A DNA stretch of 64,000 nt from Paralichthys olivaceus (Eukaryota; Chordata; Actinopteri; Pleuronectiformes; Paralichthyidae), in contig NC_091105.1 in NCBI RefSeq assembly GCF_024713975.1, forward strand, positions 19,972,439 to 20,036,438, read 5' to 3'. The notes beneath the pieces were generated by a model, which was given only the letters and a program-made list of their open reading frames with translations, had not been told where the DNA came from and searched no databases. The translations under genes and the position numbers were made by a program. This document shows positions 40,641 to 53,800 of this stretch, one piece after another. The stretch's first letter is position 1. The number at the start of each line of letters is the position of its first letter.

Positions 40641-43529
40641 CACATAGACCCAGAACTCTCTATGAAACCATCAGAGAACAGCATCTATGCACAAAACCTT
40701 AGAAAACCACTATTAGAAAACATGATCTCAGGTCATTTGTAATTCATTCAATTTGTTTAACATGTGCCATTGCCCAATATTGGATGTAATTTTCATGCAC
40801 TTATTTTGTAAAGTATTGAGTAATTCCAAGTGGGCTATGTTTTAAATGTTTTATTGTTTTGTAATTCTGAACGTTTGAATTATTGGCCCATCTAGGACCA
40901 GAAGTTAAACTATGGCGCCCTCTCATGGACAAACCACATTCTTACACTCCAGGATTCGTGCATCATCTTTGATTCAGATGTTCAACCAGGATAAATAAGA
41001 TCTGAAATGTTATGCATGTTTTTTCAAGGCATTTCAAAGGCAGGAAGTGTGTCTGTGAAATGTGCCTAACACTCTCTGCCACCTCTTGCATCCCAGTTTG
41101 GACAATGAATGCATGCAGCATGAAGGAGGGGGGTGTTGTGGAGGACCTCTTTTATATTTTATAGTAAATATATATAACATTTTCATTTTTATACTTATTT
41201 TAAATTTGAAACATCATTACTACTGGCACCGTGAGGGTAAATTACTTACACTATCCTTGTAATGTATTCTTTGTACACTAGGGGGCAGACTTGACTTTAT
41301 AGTAGTACACCTGCATGCTGTCGTTTGAACTGAGGGTCAGCGTTGTTGTCCATTCACTTTGAGTTGAATCTAATTTGCAGTAATGACTGTCTGTGACAGC
41401 GCAGCACATATTTTACAGTGAATAAAGATTTTAAAAATCAGTTTCTGATGAAGGGAAAGAAATCAAGTTTGCCAAAACTGTTACCTACGAAATACTTTGA
41501 TATATGAATTTGAACTAACCATAACATGTCCATCATATGTCAGTGACAGATACAGTGTATTGATCATGTCTTGTGTGCAATATCAAATGCTCACAAGGGT
41601 TTTAAACATTTCATGACAAGAGTGAGACTTAAAAACACTCACCAGTTGTGAAAAATATTTATCTTATATGTGTAAACTACAGATACAAATAATGCACTTA
41701 TTTTATAGCAAATGTTATTTTCAAAGAAATTCAACCCATCATAGCATTACATTTTACATGAGGTCTGCCAGCTCAATTATGATAAGTGTTGCAGAGAGCT
41801 CTGCATCTTGTTCAGTATAACGAAATATAAACTATACACACAATACATCACAAAACAATTGTTGCCAGGTAACAGGAAAACAGAAAAAATCTCAGTCTGC
41901 ACTTAAACCTCAGTAATTTGTTACTTTAATGGAACCATTCCATCAAAAGTCAACAAATGCATTTGCAGATATGATGTGATTTATATACTGATTACATTTG
42001 CTCACAGACTAAGAGAAACCTTTATGATATGTGTAGAACCTAGATCACAATGTAGTAGAGCCTTGTCTTCCATTATAACGTCCTTTTTCTTGGGTATTTT
42101 TCATTATTTCTTTCCTCTGCACGTCATCGATCATATGTTAAAAGCAGAAAGCACCTGCGCAGCAGAACAAGGTATTTATTGATATTTAAACTTCCTTGTA
42201 TAAACTGTTAGCTGAGACGAGCCACTAGCCAAATGACAAATCTTTCATATACACCTCCTACCGCAACTTAACAGGAAATTTAGGTCTGAGCAGAGGTGTG
42301 TGGGTGTGTGTGTGGGTGTGCGGATGTGAACATATGAGAATTCAGGGGTTTTTTTTCATACACAACTCTGAAAAAACAAAGCATTTGTCATCATAATTCA
42401 GACTTTTTAAATAATTTCCACATGTTCCAGTTATGTCAGGGTTTTAATAGCCAGAGCATTATGGCTAATTTTCGCGTTTACATTACTGCACACACATATG
42501 ATTACATCTCATATAGTTTTTCTTCACATTCTCAACCCACTGCAAGTGATTTAAGACAAACCTAATGCTGTGAGCTGGAGCAGTTCAACACACTGAGCCC
42601 ATGGTACCATTAAAACAACCTCCTGACCCCCTCAGGCAGAGTGCTGGCCCTCTCTGATAATATTTTCATAGGCTGTGAATTATAAGTGTTTAAAGGGGCA
42701 CTAATCGCAGAGTTACACTCATGCCAAGAGCTGCTTAGCATCAGTAAACCACAGCGTCTGAATAAAGGGCCTGGAGGGCCAGGTTTTAGCCAAAGTTAAA
42801 ACATTCATTATAACAATTATTTTTTATGGCATATCTGACTTTTAAGTATGAATTCTGTGGAAAATAAAAGGAAGGATGGGAATGAAATACAGCAGAAAGC
42901 CATCTTTATTCTGATTTAAACCCCTGAGACAACTTATACATAGTATGCGCCTGCAGGCTGCTGCATTTCCAGAATTTTCCGAACTTTCTAGCTGAGCCCA
43001 GAGATGGTGAAGTAGCCAAAAGGCGAGGCGACCCCTCAAAGGTAGAAGGTTCTTGGCTTGAGTCGTTGCGCTGGCTGAACAAAGTGAGTGAGAATCTGAA
43101 GAGATCCTCTTCAGGACAGTGTTTTACCTGCGAGCAGCTGCATGGTGGTTAACAGGATGAGGCTGTGATTGATGCTTGAACCTGTATGAATGTGAGGAAC
43201 AAAAAACGAATGAGAACCGTTTGACTCAGGAGGAATTATGAGGCAAATTCAATGTTGGCCTCAGTGATACAGGAACTTCTAATGCCACATCACAGGTATA
43301 TGACTGCAACCTCAGCGCCAACAAATGTCCAAGTTCCTTTGGAAAATCTGTTTTTTTCAAATTGAATTAGTTACAAAAAATGGAAATTAAAATATCTTAT
43401 TGTGAATTTTAAAACATTGTGCTGAAGCATATGGAAGCACTTTTAACTTTTACATGCAGTACTTTTTCACACACAATCCTCTTAACAGACTTGATCTTCA
43501 TGAGTATTCCTCTTTTCTCAGTGATTACC

Positions 43530-43800
43530 TGCGCTGAGGAGGCTGTTTTCAGCCCGGTCTGTTTGTTTCTGAGCCTGATTGTAGAAAAAACCCAACTGAA
43601 GAATGATCATGAACCTTGGTGGAAGGATGTGGTTTAGGTCAGGGAGGAACCCATACAATTTTGTTGTAGATTTGGATCAGGGACAGATCCTGGAATTCTT
43701 TTATTTCATTTGCGTCATGACATCAGGGCGTTTTCGACATTTTCACTGTTTTCCCATTAAATAATAAAAAAACTCCGGCACATTAAGTAAAGTAATATTT
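43530..43800 (+). repeat. Dispersed repeat family A, copy 3
   Basis: Keeps 'ctgtttgtttctgagcctga', 'cttggtggaaggatgtggtt', 'ggtcagggaggaacccatac' and 'atttggatcagggacagatc' in family order. Confidence 0.65.
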
Positions 43801-45067
43801 ATAAGTATGGTTAATGTGATGCGGTTTGATTGAATTTAAGCTGACTGTTGGGCCTTCACAGCGGTATACGCTCTACTGAGTGTCATTCTAGCTTTTAAAC
43901 TGGTTTTGCTAAATGTAGAACATGCATAAAACGTGCCTTCTTAAGTGGACACATTCAGTTCGCTTGTCAAAAGTGACGCACCTTCATTCTCATCTTCCCT
44001 TCTACCAACCTGTCTATGTACTGTATACAGTATATCTCTTCCACTTCCTCTCCAGCCTCTCCCACTCCGCCATGTTTTCTTTGGCCGTGGCATTGAGGGG
44101 CTGGAAGTGTCACCTCATCACAGCAGAGTTTTGTTTCCCTTGGAGGCGGCAGTAGGATGTCTGTTAATCTGATCTGAAATTCTCAACCTGGATTTGGCAG
44201 CTTCTTACAAACACTGCTGGCTCTACGCAGGCCTTCCTACAGCGTTGTCTATCTGTGAGAGTGGCTGCCTGCAATAACTCGACGATCAGCCGCGCTGTGT
44301 GGGACTCTGCCAGCGTTAACCTTTCCTTACCTTGGCTGCTTTTTGTCGTGGAAGCAAACCAAGATATTGTGAAACACAATTGTTCTCAGATTCCACTGAG
44401 CTGCCACAGAGATGGATTTAATAAAATATGTTAAAAAAAAAACATTAGAGTGAGGAATCCTCCAGTCATATACAGTACAGTCTGCAAAGAATGTTTATTC
44501 TGCAGAGGAACTTAAGTGTAGCTGCTGAGGACCTGACAGCAGCAGATTATAGGAAATCACAATCCACTCTCCACTGTCAAAACCACTGTTCGAATGCTTG
44601 AGACAAATCTTCTACTGTTCATTCAAATGATTTACAAAACAATACTTCTAAGAGACCTGAGCTGAAACACTACACCCACTTCTGCTGGCATAACAAATTA
44701 TTTGACTTGTTCTGATTACAGTTTGAATTTGTTATGTAAGAACTACATCCTCCAAGGGACTTAAGAGACAGTGATTTAGATTGAGGTGAGCAGAGCTGAA
44801 CTTAACCGACGTTGCTCAAATCTAAGGCGACTCTGTCAAAGTTGGCTTGTAGATCTTAGTTATAGACAAAATCAGTGGAGAACCCTTAAAGCTGAACTAC
44901 AGTCAAATAAAATGTGTAAAATGGAGCAGAATCCGACCACACACAGCTTGATACCAGCAGTGCTTCACTGATTTTAAGTACTTTTTCTCTTTTCTGTCCA
45001 TCTGCATCTTTATCTCACTTTCATTTAGCTCTTCTTTCTTGTTTTGTCTGTGTTTGTTTGTTTGTAT

Positions 45068-45420
45068 CAAGAAGATTCAAGATTCTTTATTGTCATTTGC
45101 ACAGTAATAACAGGCGTCGCACTTTACAATGAAATTCAAACTTAGCTAGTCCTCCAATGACACAGATATAAAGATTAAACACGAAAGTAGAGATTGAACA
45201 CAAAAGATTATGGTTAAGCATAAGAATGCAGTCTAGGTTGAATCAAAATATATAATAACAAATATAAAAAACATAAAAACCTGAATATATGTGCACATAT
45301 ATACAGATTCGTATGTGTACACTTCTGCAAAGAGCAGCAGCAGAATTGTTAGGTGAACATTATTGCAACAGGTTATAAAGTGCATTATGAATTATTGAGT
45401 GTGTGTTAAGGTCTGATCAG
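45068..45420 (-). repeat. LINE/SINE-type repeat, minus orientation
   Basis: Starts 'caagattctttattgtcatt', then 'tgcacagtaataacaggcg' and 'cactttacaatgaaattc'. Read on the minus strand this is a non-coding repeat ending in ...acaataaagaatcttga. It abuts family A copy 4, suggesting nested or neighbouring insertion. Confidence 0.5.
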
Positions 45421-45424
45421 TGAA

Positions 45425-45760
45425 ATGTGTTTGTGCCAGGAGGACGAAGCAAAGAGCAAATTATCACGAAACTTGGTAGAAGGACAGGAACATTGTAGTG
45501 TGGATCAGAATCATGGGACCGATCCAGGATTTACATTTTTTTTTTAAACTAACATTGCGAGACAGGGTATTTAAAAAACATTCTACTCTTTCTCAGAGAA
45601 TAATACATGGATTTTGATGAACAAAAATCAGGCATGTTTGGGGGACTGATATTTATGAGCATGTGCAATTTGGTGCAGATCCAGATAAAAATCCAGATGT
45701 TTTGGATTTAAATGTGATTTCATAAGGGAACTGTTGGGCCTTGGCAGAGGTTTGCCTTCT
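45425..45760 (+). repeat. Dispersed repeat family A, copy 4
   Basis: Contains 'gagcaaattatcacgaaact', 'tggtagaaggacaggaacat', 'ggaccgatccaggatttaca', 'gagacagggtatttaaaaa' and 'gcagatccagataaaaatcc' in family order. Confidence 0.65.
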
Positions 45761-48307
45761 AGTTATCTTTACTTTTCAATGCATTTCATTTCTCTATGTA
45801 TGTCAGTGCAGTTCCTCAGGCCTCACGTTGTCTGTGCAGTGATGTTCAGACCACTTTAGGTCAGATGAGATCAGAAGTAGTTTACTTTTTTTTCACCTTT
45901 CAAACAAGGTTTTGCTGTGACAAGAAAAACTACAGTTGCAGTGTGCTCACATGAATGTGTGTGGCGTGTAGTGTATGTTTTTTTTTTGCGCATGTACAAC
46001 ATCTAACTAGTTTTCCAGTTGGGGAGTTGATGTGCACACACAAGGTTTATGTATTGTGTTTCTTTGTGCGTGTGTATGTAGGTATGTGCGACCACTTGCC
46101 GCGGTTTGAATCCAGCACAAGAGCAAAAGTTCATTCGTATAGTGGTTTGGGTGAATATCAAGGTTAAGGTTTGACGAACGGGCCGAGTCAATGGAGGGCG
46201 CTCGCTAAAGAGAGTGAAACGCGAGTGTGTGTGCGTGCGTCTGCGAGTAAGATGTGGTATGGCAAGGTTAGGACGACATTCTTGCGAGTACAACGTGTCT
46301 CCTCTCTCTTGCTCACCTTCTGTCAGAAACATCAGGTGGGTCTCGGGAGAGATGAGGAAACGTTCTTGGAGGAGCAGAGCGCGAGGTAGAGAGAGGCACA
46401 GAGAGGGAATCAGAAAAAGAAAGAGAGAGATGAGCAAACTCTTACCAGAAAAGATAATGACTCTGTTTCTGTGTAAAAGCTCATTTAAACTGAACAGTAA
46501 CTGCAAATCCAAACACAGTGGAATCATGTTTTTGTCATAATAGTGCTGCTACCAGAACTAGCATATTACGAACAAGACAGAGGAAACAAAAACATGTGTT
46601 GTGTGTTTCCGAACAGCTCTTAAATATGACAGTCACAAGCTGTTATAGTGTCAATCCTCATGCCACTGCTTTTCACACAGGGACCAATGCTGCACAATAA
46701 CTGAATGCATGTCATTAATATGTTCATAATGTTTGTAAACTGACTATAGACTGTAAAAAACAATGGATGACGCATCTCCATGTCCTCCTCCCACTATCCA
46801 GAAATTAAGCTAAAACACGTCGGATACGAACACAGCCATCGTGTGCATTTGGAGCCAGAATCTGTGGAGTAGCGATCTGGGTCATGAGGTCCGTCTATGC
46901 ACGTGCTCGACCAATCACAAGTCCGTCTCAGGTGTCAATCAGGACTTTACACCCTGTTTTATAGCATCGTATAACTAATTTAAACCAAACTTACTGGAAA
47001 ATGAACCACTGTAAATACATTTAAAAAAAAAACCTTGTGTATGAATAGAATAGCAACCATGTCTGCAGAGCCGGGAATGGAGTGAAATATTTTCCTGTTT
47101 TTTTACCACAAAACAAGGAAGTTAGTTTGTTCTAAGGATGATTCCTAAAAAAAGGAACCCAACATCTTTCAGGGGAATATTAATAGATTTCTTGGAATGA
47201 TATATAATAAATTGTAAATTCAAATTAAATTTTACTGACTAAATTTCAGGCCTTCAGAGTAAGAGCTGTATATAAACAAAGCAATGTCTACCACAACCTC
47301 ATTCGTTTAAAGACAATCAGACACCACAGACTCTCTCCTGCCATGCACCCACTTAATTATCAGCTGCAGTGTAGCACTGTGTTTTCTAATTTATTTTGTC
47401 AGATCTTCACTATAGGAAAAGAGCTTTCTTAATGTGCAAAGTGAAGAATATGCTATTAATAATGAAGCACATACACACAATAAACTGTGAGCTACTATTT
47501 GTTTAAACAGCTGCTAAATTGGAGTCTCTCTCCAGTCGACCCACCTATATATACAGCTCCCATCCTCTCCTCTTTCCTCTCCTCCACTGTTTTTCATTTC
47601 TCTCCTCTATTTCTGGCTATTCATCTCCTCTCTTCTTTCACTATTGGGATCTACCCTTAAATATATTAATACCTTGACCTTACTCAACGTATCCTCCTCT
47701 CTCTTCTCCGCTCGCCTCCTTGCATCAACACCTCGTCCTGCACGTAACCTCTCTCTCTCCTCTGTTTCACTCCTCATCTCTCCCTCTCTGTCGTCACTGT
47801 CACATCTGCCCCTTAGTAAATCAGGGACTGTTACGTGTATTAAACACCAAACGTGCAGCGGTTGACCACCCGTGAAATATATCTGATACTTTACCTCAGT
47901 TTCCCTCCACTTAGTTCTTTGTCCTTCTCATTATTTCTTAGTGTCTCTTTCTCTCTTTCCCTCCTGTCCTCCTCTTCTCTTTCACTTAATGCTGCCTATT
48001 TATTTTTACTGCCTTTCTTTGCCCGCTTGTCTCACACTTCATCTCTCAGTCTCTCTCAGCGCTGGTTTCTGTGTGTGTGTGTCTGTATGCTGATGTAATG
48101 TGTTTGCATTGGATAGCTCTGCACTCTTTGACGTGTATATGGACCAAAACGTGATAAAGTTTACCCAGAAATCCTTAATTGTCTGTTTAGATGTCCAGAT
48201 ACAATAATTCACACTTTTAAATTCTTGAGGAAAAGGACCAACAACTGAGCCAGTGAGTGAGAGCTGCTGTTCAGGTTCATAAACTATGAACTCTGAGATT
48301 CATTGAG

Positions 48308-48440
48308 ATTATTACCTCCACTTACGAGGTTACATTTTCTTCCCTTTCTGTTTATTTGTTTGTTTGCAGGCAAAATTACACAAACATATTGGACAGATTA
48401 CCATGAAACTTGGTAAGGATTTTTCCACTTTCTTTAACAT
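48308..48440 (+). repeat. Dispersed repeat family A, copy 5 (5' part only)
   Basis: 'ttattacctccacttacgag' then GTTTATTTGTTTGTTTG and 'caaacatattggacagatta', 'ccatgaaacttggtaagga'. The copy breaks off after the first third. Confidence 0.65.
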
Positions 48441-49451
48441 TGTAGGTAAGATATATTTTAAAACTGTGTTTTCTTTGTGAAACTGTAAAAGTGACCTGCA
48501 GTAATTGAATCACAGCAACTAAACAGTTCACTGGTTTATTCAAGATTCAGTGAAGTCCGACTTAATACGTAAAACCCTGAACTGGAGAATCAGTTGTCGT
48601 TATCATAAACGTGATGTTGTGATCGACAATGTTTCTTTCAGTGATGAGTGTACAGAGAGATCGGTCCTTTATTATTATAAAACATTTCCAAATACAACAC
48701 TGCACTTCATTGGGTCCTTAACACTACGTATGCCAAGTATGAAGCCGATAAGATGAATATCTCATTGCCTGTAATTACAGTATGACAGGTTTGCAATGTG
48801 AACAAGACTGGTTGCTCTCTTCCTGCAACCAAGATTCTGTAAGTGCATATTCAATTTGTTTTACCTTAAATCACTAAAGAGAGAAGAAAGGTTCACCTCC
48901 CCCCTGCTCCTCCGCTACAATGCTGAACCTGAACAGCACTGACACACTGAGGGATGCTTCCTCCCGGCCGCTCGTGCTGTTCTGCTGTGTTCAGAAAAAA
49001 GAAACTGATTTTTTTATGGCCGAATACAGCAGCGTGTCATATTTGTCATGATCCCGGGGGCCTCTCTCGCACCTTCCCTCCTGCACCTCCATCAAACACG
49101 CCAGTAAATCTGTTCTGGTGTGATTGAGGTTGACATGGTTGTTCTGTCAGGCAGGAATCCGACCTTGACCACTCCGTGATGCTGAACCACCAACAGTAAC
49201 AACCCTAAAATGTGGATTTGTTCTGCAAACTTGAAGTGCAGTTGTTGTTTGACTGAAAGTCAAATCAGTAGTGTAACTGACTTGGAACCGGTCCCTGGGT
49301 TATTATGTGGTTGAGAGAACAGTAATTAGTGGGCCCCTACAATTAGGACCCTAGTGTACACTTCTGACAGCTCAAGAAGTCAAAAAAACGGTGTCTGTAG
49401 AAAAGAAAACATTCAATTTTTTCCAATAAAGAAAAAGTGGTCTCCTATAGT

Positions 49452-49860
49452 CAGTAGTGGAGGAAATACATCTTACTCGAGTAAAAGTACAAATAAATAG
49501 AAATATAATTTACTCAAGTAAAAGTACAAGTACCACATTCATTTTCTACTTGAGTAAAAGTAAGTAAGTACTTACTTTTTTAATATACCTTAAGTTTTAA
49601 GGTATACTGCCTCTTCTGAATGCTGCTGCTGCAGGAGGCGGGTCTAATGTTACCTGCCTCCTCTGATTGGATCAGTGGAACGGTTCACCTCTGCTTATTC
49701 ATTACTTTTAAAATTATAAAAACATTGTGAACATGTAAAACAACAGAATGTAAAAATGTAGCGCAGTAGAAAGTACAGATATTTGCTGATGTGTGTAGTG
49801 AGGTAAAAGTACCTGAAAATAAAGCTACATCCTGTCACTGTTTATATTAAGCATAGGCCA
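49452..49860. repeat. AGTAAAAGTAC-rich element, hAT-MITE-like
   Basis: Begins CAGTAGTGGAGGAAATAC and continues with several copies of ctcgagtaaaagtac / ctcaagtaaaagtac. The same opening and motif occur inverted at the right end of the 57829-58594 element (CAGTGGTGG...ctcaagta). The right boundary is uncertain. Confidence 0.45.
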
Positions 49861-50244
49861 GATCACCTTGTTAGTCTTGATTTCAGAATTTGACCCAAAC
49901 CTGGAAGTTCCATCTGTGTGATACACTCCAAGGCTGACTGATGGATCAGTTTGCCATAGATATGTGTGTGTGTGTGTGCTCTTTGGCAGTCGGCTGTGTA
50001 TATATACACTATGCTGCATTTATGTATATGCCTGCACCTGGCTTTGTATTTGTTCACGTGTGTGGATACTGTGCGTGTGCGAGCATGTGGATGTACGTGT
50101 GTCCTTGCGTGTGTGTGTGCTGAACCAGGGCCAGGCATGGGTTGAGGGGAAGGATTGATGGTCCTGGAGGGACCCGGCAGCTGGAACACAGAACAGCAGA
50201 CAGACGGACGGACGGATTTAGAGAAAAGGGGGAATAAATCAGAG

Positions 50245-50335
50245 ACGAGAGGAGAAAAGGAAGGATTGCTGGAAGTGTGGAGGATGGAGAGAAGAGAAGA
50301 GGAGAGGAGAGAGGAAAGGAGAGGAGAGGGGGATC
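50245..50335. repeat. Purine (GA/GGA) tract
   Basis: Low-complexity AGAGGAGAGGAGAGAGG-type DNA. Open frames here are compositional. Confidence 0.8.
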
Positions 50336-50529
50336 ATAAAAAAAGACATTTGTCCAGCCAAACAAATTCTTCAGAAATGATGTGATGTAATATTTCAATA
50401 ATAGCCCAGTAGGCTGCAATATGTGCCATCATTCAGAAATGCCAGGAGACCATAGGAAATATCATATAATACTAATGTATCTGACCACAACCATTCTTGA
50501 CTCTGTGCAGATGTAGACAGACAGATAGA

Positions 50530-50786
50530 CAATTACACACACACACACACATACACCCACACACAGACACAGACACACACACACACATACACCCACACAC
50601 AGACACAAACACACACACACACATACACCCACACACAGACACAGACACACACACACACACACAAAAACACACACAAACACACCTCATAACCCCCTTTCCC
50701 TCTTTGTTTCTTTCACTCTACACTTCTCTTTTCTTCTTTTTACCACTTCCCTTCATTTCTCCTTTCCCTACTGCTGCTAACCCTTT

Positions 50787-50830
<44 letters not shown>
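50530..50830. repeat. CA-rich minisatellite plus (CA)n microsatellite
   Basis: Three tandem copies of a unit of about 45 bp (ACACATACACCCACACACAG, then ACACAGACAC...) at about 50530-50670, and a pure CA run at about 50790-50830. Both strands appear open because of the dinucleotide repeat. No gene is implied. Confidence 0.85.
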
Positions 50831-50833
<3 letters not shown>

Positions 50834-53800
50834 GACACGCACATGCACACACGCTATATGCCTCGCTCTCCTGACCACATCCCCTCCTCTCTCCTCTCCT
50901 CCCAACCTCAGGTCGTGTGGTAATGAGTGTGTGATGGAGCCTCGTGGCTACCAGACTGGCAGAGGTATTTTTAGCACTTCTGGTGGTTTCCATCACTAAA
51001 TATGCTCCAACTTCATATTTTGAGATTGAAACCAACCTCAAAGGGGAGAAATGGATAGTTTGTTGCAGTTAGTTTAAGCTATTAGACGTCGCTGTAAAGC
51101 GCAGACATTTGTGGATTGATGGGCAGGAAGGTAATTGGTGATAACTGAAAGAAATAACAAGATGACGTCAGAAAGAAAAAGTTGAAAAGAGTGAAAGCAT
51201 GAGGTAAAATAAGAAAGTAGCAAAAAAAGTGACATTACCTTGGTGCTACAGTTACGTACCTTGAGGGAAAATAACGAGTGGAAACAATCATCACATCCAA
51301 TCAGTCAAAGCGAAGCCGCAAAGTGGCAACTGTTTTTATTTTAAACAGATGAAGTAACAGTAAGTCAGTTGAACTTGGCACAAGCATTTTACCTGTCCAC
51401 ATTCAATCACAACACGACAATACACTGCATGTCCATTCACCTATAAAGGTGGTGACCACACATGACAAGAGCTAATAAAAAAGCATAACTGGGATAGTGT
51501 GTCGTAGGTTTGGCCCCATTGTTTTCAGAACCACAATCGTAGTGAAAATACAGCAGAGCTCCTGGGAGGCTGCTCGAAATCCCTTCGCACCATTTCTCTG
51601 GATGACGCTGGAAGTTTGAGGGAATGTTAAACAACCCTAAAGATTTGACAGACTTGTATAAAAAGGGATTAACCTGAAAGATTCTGAAAAATCTCTTTGC
51701 CGTTGGGCTTCAAAACAAGCTGAAAAGGATCTGAAGAAAGTTAAAGAGTATGGTTGGGATCAGGCAGCTCTGAAATCAGGACTGGTTTAAATTAAAGGCT
51801 GAGATCTTTCCTGATATGTGCCATACAGGTCTTGTGTTTCATGTGGTTTAGTCATTGGCAAAACATGAGCCACGACAAAGTGTGCTCCAAACACAAAAAT
51901 AAAAGCCAAAGACCTCACCAAGTATCAGCACTTTCCCTGAAACGATGACCTAACTGTAATAGTTTGAACTCGCTCACGTGCTGCTTTTGTTGTCTCAACC
52001 ACATTTTGTGCTGATAAAAAAACTTGTCATGCATTGCTCACTTTATTTCTATAACAGCATGTCAGCTACAGTTGCCACTAAATAGTGCATTTAACTCTCC
52101 AACACTTAAGAGAAACTCCAGTAACACAGCCAATATGTTCCCATAACTGTCCAACTACAAATTTTCCTACCACTTCTTTTTCCATTTCCAGCTTGTTTTT
52201 GTCTTAAACTGTTAAATGCCTGTATTGTGAAACCTCAGAGATAATCCTGCAGATTATCTTCAAATTCCCAACATGAAAACAATAAATTGAATTTTGTGGA
52301 ACAAAATCCTTAAACTTTCGGTTACTTTTTTAGTTTGTGTTGTTATAATCACCTACAATTTACACTGACTACAGGGACACAGGTGTTCAAGACAAATTAT
52401 CTTCTTCAACTATATTTTTGTGTGCTGGCTGTTTAAGGTATTCTTTGACATTTCAGGAAATCTGAAAGAGACTCAGAATGATAACAGACTAGTCGTGCCA
52501 CTGTAACACGAAATCTTCAAATGCAGCCTCCCAAGGATGCAGGCCTGAATTCACACATGGAAACAGCTAGCCTGACACAGAACATATGCTTAACTAAAAC
52601 TCTTAAACTCAGCAGTTAACTTTCTTATTGTGTTTCCTAACCTGTGCACAAACAAAATATAAAATGTAAATATTTCATTAAAATATGGAGTTTTATTTGG
52701 AATATGCATTTAAGAGTGGCTGCTGGCTATTAGCTTCATTTTTACCACACACAAGAGAGCTGATAGCTCTTCACATCAACTCTCAGCAAGCAAATAGTAA
52801 TGACCCACTATTTATTAGCTATAGATGCTATGAACAAATTTCATTATTTACCATACTATTTATGATTTAAGGATGGCTTGGTTTTCATTGCTTAGCTATA
52901 GTAGGCCATACTTTTAATGTTTGAATACTTTTGAAGAGGTGATGTGGAATGCACAGTGATCAGATTTTATCTACCAGGTCTAAATGTAATCAGATTAAAA
53001 TCATCATATCTACAGAAAAGCTTGATACAACGTATTAATGCCAGATGTAAATGGAGCCAAAACTTAGCCAAGAATCTCCTTTACTCCTTCAAGTTGCTAT
53101 ATGTGTTCTGAGACCAGATTTAATTGAAGTAGAGACCATCTTGTGATGTGAACCTTTGAGCCGTGAAACCTGCTAACGTCATGACATCCATCTTCACATC
53201 CAGCCTTCACCTGCAAAGATCAGACAGACAGACCTGCCAAAGAACAACAGATAAAGTTGGTGTCTTCAGGACACACATATGGTGAAAAAATCTGATAATA
53301 TATATTAAATATCTGTGAATGAACTGTTTCCTCATCGCACTTTTGTAGTGAGGGAGAACTCAGATGCTGTAACCTACATCATCTGATTTTGCTGATCCAA
53401 CTATTAACATTTGTTCTTCAAGCAAAAAGAAAGAACGTTCTCTGATCGATGGCTCACAGCGGAGCAGAGATCTTATTCTTTCTTTTATTTGAAAGCTTCC
53501 ACGTCTTTACAGAGTGCTCCATCTCCTCCACCTTTATTTCTGTTGGCAGACTCGCCTCATTCTCCCTGAACATCTTTCCCCTCTCACAAGGAGGCTCATT
53601 GTCCAAGGAGGAGATGGTTGGTTTATGATCCATACAAAGACAAGTGGCAGAAGTGCATTCCACATTTTAGGACTCGTAATCCCATCACTCCACATCTCCC
53701 ACGGTGTGTTTGCACTACTTGACTGCTGAGGTCACTTCAATCCAGTCTGTGCAAAGTGTAAACAGAAGCTGCTCTGTCGGTTCTCTACATGTTTTTTTCA

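Noticed and set aside
46003..46527. 174-codon minus-strand open frame with hydrophobic segments
   Set aside because: Composition is driven by CT/CA-rich DNA, the opposite strand is also open, and no domain, splice or promoter evidence is present.
50054..50874. Several open frames of more than 100 codons around the CA repeats
   Set aside because: They are translations of CA/TG repeats and purine tracts; open in several frames at once.
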